From assembly GCA_024644775.1 (NCBI GenBank), contig JAHEHB010000172.1, positions 1 to 10,587 of the forward strand: a DNA stretch of 10,587 nt. Reading direction: 5' to 3'. The stretch comes from Deltaproteobacteria bacterium (GTDB lineage Bacteria > Desulfobacterota > Desulfobacteria > Desulfobacterales > SURF-15). The position numbers and the translations under genes are program-made. Of the stretch, positions 6,294 through 10,587 are shown piece after piece; position 1 is the stretch's first letter; each line of letters starts with the position of its first letter. The notes beneath the pieces are model-generated. The model searched no databases. It was not told the DNA's origin and saw only the letters and a program-made list of their open reading frames with translations.

Positions 6294-7931
6294 TTGGAAC
6301 TGATCGATCAACACACAAAAGGCATCATGGAAGGCTGTAAGGAAAGAGCCAGAAATGCGGGGCTTCAATTCTATGATGAAACTCTGGAATACATTGTTAC
6401 CAATCGCGACTTGCTTGAGTTGTCCCCGAGGCTCATGATACCGACACTGTATGATTACTGGGTTCATGATGTCGAGGTTCTGAAGGAAAAGGGCCGTTAT
6501 GATCTTTATCCGAGTAATCCCTATGAAACCGTCATTAATACCCGGCCGGCCATATCTTTCTATAATGACAACAATCCTGATTGGCTAAACGTAATGATTT
6601 TCTATCATGTGTTGGCTCACATCGATTTTTTTCAAAATAATCTCTTTTTTCGTCACACGTGGGATGATGATTTTACCGGACAAGCGCTTTCCGACAAACG
6701 ACTCATTTCCAAACTCCGATCAGAAAAAGGGCGGTGGGTCGATTATGTGATTGAGTTTTCTCGGGGTATTGACAACCTTGTCGGATATCATAAAGAACTT
6801 TCATCTTTGAATCGCGCGCCGGAAAATAGCCGTTCCAAACGTATCGATTTTTATTTCGATGTATTTCTTCAGAAGCTGAAAGAAGTGAAAGTTAACGAGT
6901 ATCTGAAAGAAATCGATCGATACAATGGATGCATACGCAACCATAAAGACTTAGGGGAGACCGTCTTTATTTCAGACATTGGTAAAAAATATCCTGAATT
7001 CGAAACGGTCTACAATAACTACAAAGAGGAAAAAAAAGACAAACGCATCGATCTATTACAGCACCTTTTGGAGAATTCTAGTTTCATAAATAATAACAGT
7101 AATCAGTGGATGAAACCCGTCGTCGAGTTGGTGCGAAAAACATCCTTATTTTTTCAACCACAAATTCGCACAAAGATTATGAATGAAGGGTGGGCCAGCT
7201 ACTGGCACGAAACGCTGTTTTTACAAGATGACCGAATCAACGGACATGAAGTCGATTTTGCAAAAGTCAATGCCAGCGTTACGAGCCTGCCACGAGTGGG
7301 AATTAACCCGTACGCACTTGGGATGCGTCTGTTCTATGATATAGAAGAAAGGGCCGATAAAGGGAAATACTCATTTGATTTCCAGAAAATTCGTGATGCG
7401 GAAACACGTAAGAAATATGATTCAAACACCGGGAAAGGACGAGATTTCATATTCAATGTTCGTGAAAACCTCTGTGATTTTATGTTTATAAGCACCTTTG
7501 TTGACCAAGATTTCGTCAATAAAAACAAGCTATTTGTCGCAGGCAGACGACTAAACCGGAATAAGATGGTTTGGGAATATTATGTAAAAAGCCGAAAAGC
7601 AGAGGACTACCGGGAAATGGTGTCAGCTTCCCTCTACCACCCCCCCTTCATTGAAATCGATACGAATAAAAATGAGAACCATTCGTTGTATCTCGTACAT
7701 CGTTTCGAAGGAAAACCTCTGATCAAAGAATTTATCCTGAACACCATGATGGGGATCGAATATCTTTGGGGAGGCCCCGTGAAACTTGAAACCAGCGAAG
7801 TGGAAACAACGGGTCATTCACGGAGTCCTATTTACAATGCAAATCCCTCACCACAAAAAAAAGAACTCAAATGGCAAAGGGTCCTCTATACCATGGAAAA
7901 TAGGAAGTTAACCAAAAGCGTCATCAAATAA
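6294..7931 (+). CDS. spoVR: SpoVR/YcgB family protein
   Basis: Member of the SpoVR family, first known from Bacillus spore cortex formation and found with PrkA and YeaH in many non-sporulating bacteria; its activity is unknown. The 545 residues are slightly longer than usual (about 470-510). Family features seen: an N-terminal helix with ARNAGLQFYDETLEYI; NTRPAISFYNDNN; HVLAHIDFFQNN with H105 and H109; MNEGWASYWH (E298, H305); GINPYALGMRLFYDIEE; and near the C-terminus ENHSLYLVHRFEGKPL and YLWGGPV. The clustered His and Glu residues could bind a metal (inference). The C-terminal tail after about residue 505 is basic, low in similarity to the family, and explains the extra length. TTG 6294 is the most likely start. 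The next gene begins 15 nt after the stop. Confidence 0.9.
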   Translation: MELIDQHTKGIMEGCKERARNAGLQFYDETLEYIVTNRDLLELSPRLMIPTLYDYWVHDVEVLKEKGRYDLYPSNPYETVINTRPAISFYNDNNPDWLNVMIFYHVLAHIDFFQNNLFFRHTWDDDFTGQALSDKRLISKLRSEKGRWVDYVIEFSRGIDNLVGYHKELSSLNRAPENSRSKRIDFYFDVFLQKLKEVKVNEYLKEIDRYNGCIRNHKDLGETVFISDIGKKYPEFETVYNNYKEEKKDKRIDLLQHLLENSSFINNNSNQWMKPVVELVRKTSLFFQPQIRTKIMNEGWASYWHETLFLQDDRINGHEVDFAKVNASVTSLPRVGINPYALGMRLFYDIEERADKGKYSFDFQKIRDAETRKKYDSNTGKGRDFIFNVRENLCDFMFISTFVDQDFVNKNKLFVAGRRLNRNKMVWEYYVKSRKAEDYREMVSASLYHPPFIEIDTNKNENHSLYLVHRFEGKPLIKEFILNTMMGIEYLWGGPVKLETSEVETTGHSRSPIYNANPSPQKKELKWQRVLYTMENRKLTKSVIK

Positions 7932-7946
7932 CATAATGGCTGAATC

Positions 7947-10241
7947 ATGGGGAACATTCAAAAAGCACTGCAACATTTAAAGCGAAGCAAAAACGAATGG
8001 GATCAGCACACGATCATTTCCTTTGAGGAATTTTTAAACATTCTCGCTAACAACCCGTTCACAGTCATCCGAAGCGTTTTCCAGGTTTTCCACGACATGA
8101 TCAAAACCTATGTCACGATGGGGGCTGACGAGTATCCTGACGACCCTGAATCCATTAACTTTGTATATTACGACTGCAGCCGGTTGTTTAATAATGGCTC
8201 CGATCACCCTTTCTTTGCAGACAGGTTGTTCGCAAACCGATTGATCAATCTGGTGGAAGCCTTAAGACGTGGCGCACAACAAAACAAAATCTATATATTT
8301 GAAGGTCCTCATGGGAGTGGAAAAAGCACCTTTTTAAATAACTTACTTAAGAAATTCGAAGAGTATACAAACACGGAAGCGGGCTCAAGATATGAAACCC
8401 TCTGGCGACTCAATCGGAAAACCTTAGGACGATTCAACGAAAATGCCACTTTATCGGTATTTGAAAAATTACTTCATCTCCAAGATGACGTTGCCCAGAA
8501 TCAATTTGATACCCTCAATGCCAAAATCGCCTTGCTTTCAGCCGAGGATTACATTGAAGTGCCCTGCCCCAGCCACGATAGTCCCCTATTGATCATCCCC
8601 AAGAATCTTCGTCGGGAATTTTTGGATGATCTGTTGGATAACACCGAATTCAAAAAGAAACTTTTTACAGAGAAAGAGTATGAATGGCTATTTAGTGATT
8701 CCTGTTGCACCATTTGCGAATCCATCTATGAAGCACTCTCAAACCACCTAAAAAATCCACGGCGCATATTCGAATTCGTGTACGCGCGACCCTATCAATC
8801 CAGCCGCCGGCTGGGAGAAGGCATTACCGTCTTTACACCCGGTGACAAACCGATGAAAAACAATATCTTCACCAATTCCATTCTTCAAAACCGAATCAAC
8901 CATATTCTTCGAGACAGTAACCAGGTCAAATACATCCATTCTCAGTATGCAAAGACCAATAACGGTATCTATGCCCTCATGGACATCAAGGCCCACAATT
9001 CAGATCGACTCATCGAACTTCACAACATCATCAGTGAGGGGGTTCATAAAGTCGAAGATATTGAAGAAAATGTAAATTCTCTTTTCCTGGCGTTGATGAA
9101 TCCGGAAGATAAGAAAAACATTCAGGATATCCAATCTTTTTCAGATCGAATCGAATATATTTATATTCCATATGTCATGGATTTAAATACGGAGGTGGAG
9201 ATCTACCGGAACATATTCGGAAAACATATCGACGCAGGCTTTCTTCCCAGGGTATTGCACAATTTCGCCAGGATGATCATTTCTTCCCGCCTCAATGTCA
9301 AATCAGATGCGTTGCTGGAATGGATCGGCAATCCCAGAAAATACAGCCTTTACTGCGATGAAAACCTGCATTTACTTAAAATGGAAATCTACACCGGCTA
9401 CATTCCACCGTGGCTTTCGGAAGAAGATAAGAAGCGATTTACGGCGAAACGGAGAAGAAAAATTATATCCGAATCTGAAACCGAAGGGGCACAAGGCATC
9501 TCCGGGCGTGATTCCATAAAAATATTCAATGAGTTTTACTCTACTTATGCGAAGCAGAACAAGCTCATCGACATGTCCAAGTTGTTTAATTTTTTTACAA
9601 AATCAAACAACCGATTAAAAGAACTAATTCCGCACGGTTTTATGGATTCATTGCTTCGTATGTATGACTATACGATATTGCAGGAAGTCAAAGAATCCCT
9701 GTACTACTATAACGAAAAACAAATTTCCCAGGATATTCAAAATTATTTATTTGCCATCAACTTTGAAGTCGGTTCCATCGAAACCTGTACCTTTACCGGA
9801 GAAAAACTAGAAATCACCGAGGATTTTTTGGAAGAAATAGAAAAACGCATCCTCGGGGTAAAGGTAGATAAGGAAAAGCGTATTTCCTTCCGGGATGACG
9901 CCCAAAAAGAGTATACCACGAATACGCTGACCCAGGAAATCATTGTGGAGGGCAAACCCATCACCGAAACGAAGATTTTTGAAACTTTCCGTGAACGATA
10001 CGTACACAATCTAAAAGAAAATGTTCTCGATCCTTTCCTTGACAACAAAAACTTTCGTCGTGCCATCAAAGATTATCAAACAGAGAGGTTTAAGACCTAC
10101 GACAAAAAAATCAGAAACGATGTCTCATACCTGATCAACAATCTTTGCAATAATTTCCGGTACACAGAACAGGGTGCCAGAGAGATCTGCATGTACGTCG
10201 TTGATAACGATCTTGCAAAAAAGATTAAGGCGATCAGTTAG
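7947..10241 (+). CDS. PrkA-family AAA+ protein, copy 2, with CxxH/CxxC motif
   Basis: Second PrkA-like AAA+ protein, 764 residues, clearly different from the first copy. Seen: N-terminal ISFEEFLNILANNP and FHDMI, typical of PrkA; Walker A GPHGSGKST at 120-128; CPSHDSPLLIIPK (C207, H210), matching the CPxH..PLxLIP segment of canonical PrkA; then CCTIC (C253, C254, C257), so a C-x2-H / C-x2-C zinc site is plausible; a Walker-B-like segment GIYALMDIK with a single acidic residue, D346, where YeaG has FVEMFK; sensor-1 Asn N385 in LALMNP; arginine-finger region FSDRIEY (R401); and a long C-terminal domain ending YVVDNDLAKKI. It starts 15 nt after spoVR without a recognisable Shine-Dalgarno, suggesting translational coupling. 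An ATG at 7936 is out of frame and stops after 14 codons. It may act as a kinase, a remodeller, or the partner of copy 1; sequence alone cannot decide. Confidence 0.82.
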   Translation: MGNIQKALQHLKRSKNEWDQHTIISFEEFLNILANNPFTVIRSVFQVFHDMIKTYVTMGADEYPDDPESINFVYYDCSRLFNNGSDHPFFADRLFANRLINLVEALRRGAQQNKIYIFEGPHGSGKSTFLNNLLKKFEEYTNTEAGSRYETLWRLNRKTLGRFNENATLSVFEKLLHLQDDVAQNQFDTLNAKIALLSAEDYIEVPCPSHDSPLLIIPKNLRREFLDDLLDNTEFKKKLFTEKEYEWLFSDSCCTICESIYEALSNHLKNPRRIFEFVYARPYQSSRRLGEGITVFTPGDKPMKNNIFTNSILQNRINHILRDSNQVKYIHSQYAKTNNGIYALMDIKAHNSDRLIELHNIISEGVHKVEDIEENVNSLFLALMNPEDKKNIQDIQSFSDRIEYIYIPYVMDLNTEVEIYRNIFGKHIDAGFLPRVLHNFARMIISSRLNVKSDALLEWIGNPRKYSLYCDENLHLLKMEIYTGYIPPWLSEEDKKRFTAKRRRKIISESETEGAQGISGRDSIKIFNEFYSTYAKQNKLIDMSKLFNFFTKSNNRLKELIPHGFMDSLLRMYDYTILQEVKESLYYYNEKQISQDIQNYLFAINFEVGSIETCTFTGEKLEITEDFLEEIEKRILGVKVDKEKRISFRDDAQKEYTTNTLTQEIIVEGKPITETKIFETFRERYVHNLKENVLDPFLDNKNFRRAIKDYQTERFKTYDKKIRNDVSYLINNLCNNFRYTEQGAREICMYVVDNDLAKKIKAIS

Positions 10242-10266
10242 TATTTTATCCCTCTAATAATAAAAA

Positions 10267-10356
10267 AGTGTTTTGTATTTGTTGTTTGATATTTAGTATT
10301 CTAACAAACCGATATGACACCATATATTTTAAACAACATACTAAATACGAAACACT
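10267..10356. repeat. Imperfect long inverted repeat downstream of the cluster
   Basis: AGTGTTTTGTATTT (10267-10280) pairs with AAATACGAAACACT (10343-10356) at 13 of 14 positions (the exception, T10274 with G10349, would be a G-U wobble in RNA). The pairing continues as GTTGTTT (10281-10287) with AAACAAC (10331-10337) across a 5-nt bulge, ATACT. The copy of the bulge sequence in the loop (TTTAGTATT) suggests slipped repeat units. It could stabilise the 3' end of the cluster transcript or be a remnant of a small dispersed element. Confidence 0.55.
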
Positions 10357-10362
10357 AAAAAC

Positions 10363-10394
10363 TTGATGAATTCGGCTTTTTGCGAATTCATCAA
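10363..10394. repeat. Perfect 12-bp hairpin, dispersed-repeat type; possible minus-strand terminator
   Basis: TTGATGAATTCG (10363-10374), an 8-nt loop, then CGAATTCATCAA (10383-10394), a fully paired stem. On the + strand no T-run follows, so it is a poor intrinsic terminator for the cluster. Read on the minus strand the stem is followed by GTTTTTAG, which fits a terminator better, but no minus-strand gene is visible. I associate TTGATGAATTCG hairpins with recurring intergenic repeats of Desulfobacterales; a genome search is needed. Confidence 0.6.
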
Positions 10395-10540
10395 TAGTGA
10401 CCAATGCGACACGTATAGGCTGTCACCCCGCTCATATCAAGTCTTTTCTGAAATCAAAGATGGGAACAATTTCTGGAGTTTTTGACAACCCTGTGTTATA
10501 GCCCTGACAAAATATGGTTTTTACGGTGCAGAGAGAATTG

Positions 10541-10587
10541 ATGTTAAAAAAAATCCCCACATGGTCTGAAAAAGAAACACGGAGCGC
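10541..10587 (+). CDS. Start of an unidentified gene, cut by the window end
   Basis: ATG at 10541 opens a frame reading MLKKIPTWSEKETRS to the window edge. GAGAG at 10531-10535 is a suitable ribosome binding site 5 nt upstream. The frame is open for 15 codons only, so the product cannot be recognised and the call rests on the leader and the lack of any other gene here. Confidence 0.45.
   Translation, partial: MLKKIPTWSEKETRS

Larger units (their letters stand above)
10242..10540. other. 299-nt AT-rich intergenic tail
   Basis: No supportable gene. The first half holds an imperfect inverted repeat (10267-10356) and a perfect hairpin (10363-10394). The second half (10395-10530) should hold the promoter of the gene starting at 10541; TTGACA occurs in TTTTTGACAACC near 10480, but no -10 box sits at 16-18 nt from it, so none is called. 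Confidence 0.5.

Noticed and set aside
9743..10069. 108-codon minus-strand open frame within the second prkA gene
   Set aside because: Antisense to the conserved PrkA C-terminal region; Ser/Arg/Phe-rich composition typical of a shadow frame.

Overview
The window suggests a mesophilic, probably anaerobic bacterium of the former Deltaproteobacteria (Desulfobacterota; Desulfobacterales is my best guess). The basis is the protein character, the moderate GC content, and intergenic repeats (CTTTGTGN-type arrays, a TTGATGAATTCG hairpin) of a kind I associate with that group. This is inference; no rRNA or tRNA gene is present to confirm it. All recognisable genes are on the + strand.

Layout. (1) 2-2275: a heavy-metal P1B-type ATPase with Cu(I) signatures, whose true N-terminus may lie before the window. 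It carries an unusual in-frame 15-nt tandem repeat in its nucleotide-binding domain, and Tyr replaces Pro in the usually invariant His-Pro pair. (2) 2276-2597: a 322-nt gap with a near-consensus sigma-54 (-24/-12) promoter and several upstream dyads that could bind an enhancer-binding protein. (3) 2598-10241: a four-gene same-strand cluster: a PrkA-type AAA+ protein, a YeaH/YhbH (DUF444) protein with a MIDAS-like site, a SpoVR/YcgB protein, and a second, very different PrkA-type AAA+ protein. (4) 10242-10540: an AT-rich tail with a long imperfect inverted repeat and a perfect 12-bp hairpin. (5) 10541-10587: the probable first 15 codons of another + strand gene.

How the genes may work together. 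PrkA (YeaG), YeaH and SpoVR (YcgB) are a known co-conserved trio linked to stress, starvation and sporulation in other bacteria; E. coli yeaGH is nitrogen/sigma-54 responsive. Here the trio has a second PrkA paralog at its 3' end and a good sigma-54 promoter in front, so the ancient trio plus sigma-54 control appears to recur in a distant lineage. A AAA+ motor next to a MIDAS protein resembles MoxR/VWA and chelatase-type pairs. SpoVR shows conserved His/Glu positions that could form a metal site. I infer, without proof, a phosphorylation or remodelling machine with two AAA+ proteins acting on or with SpoVR. A degenerate dispersed-type repeat lies between yeaH and spoVR and supplies the sequence just before the TTG start of spoVR.
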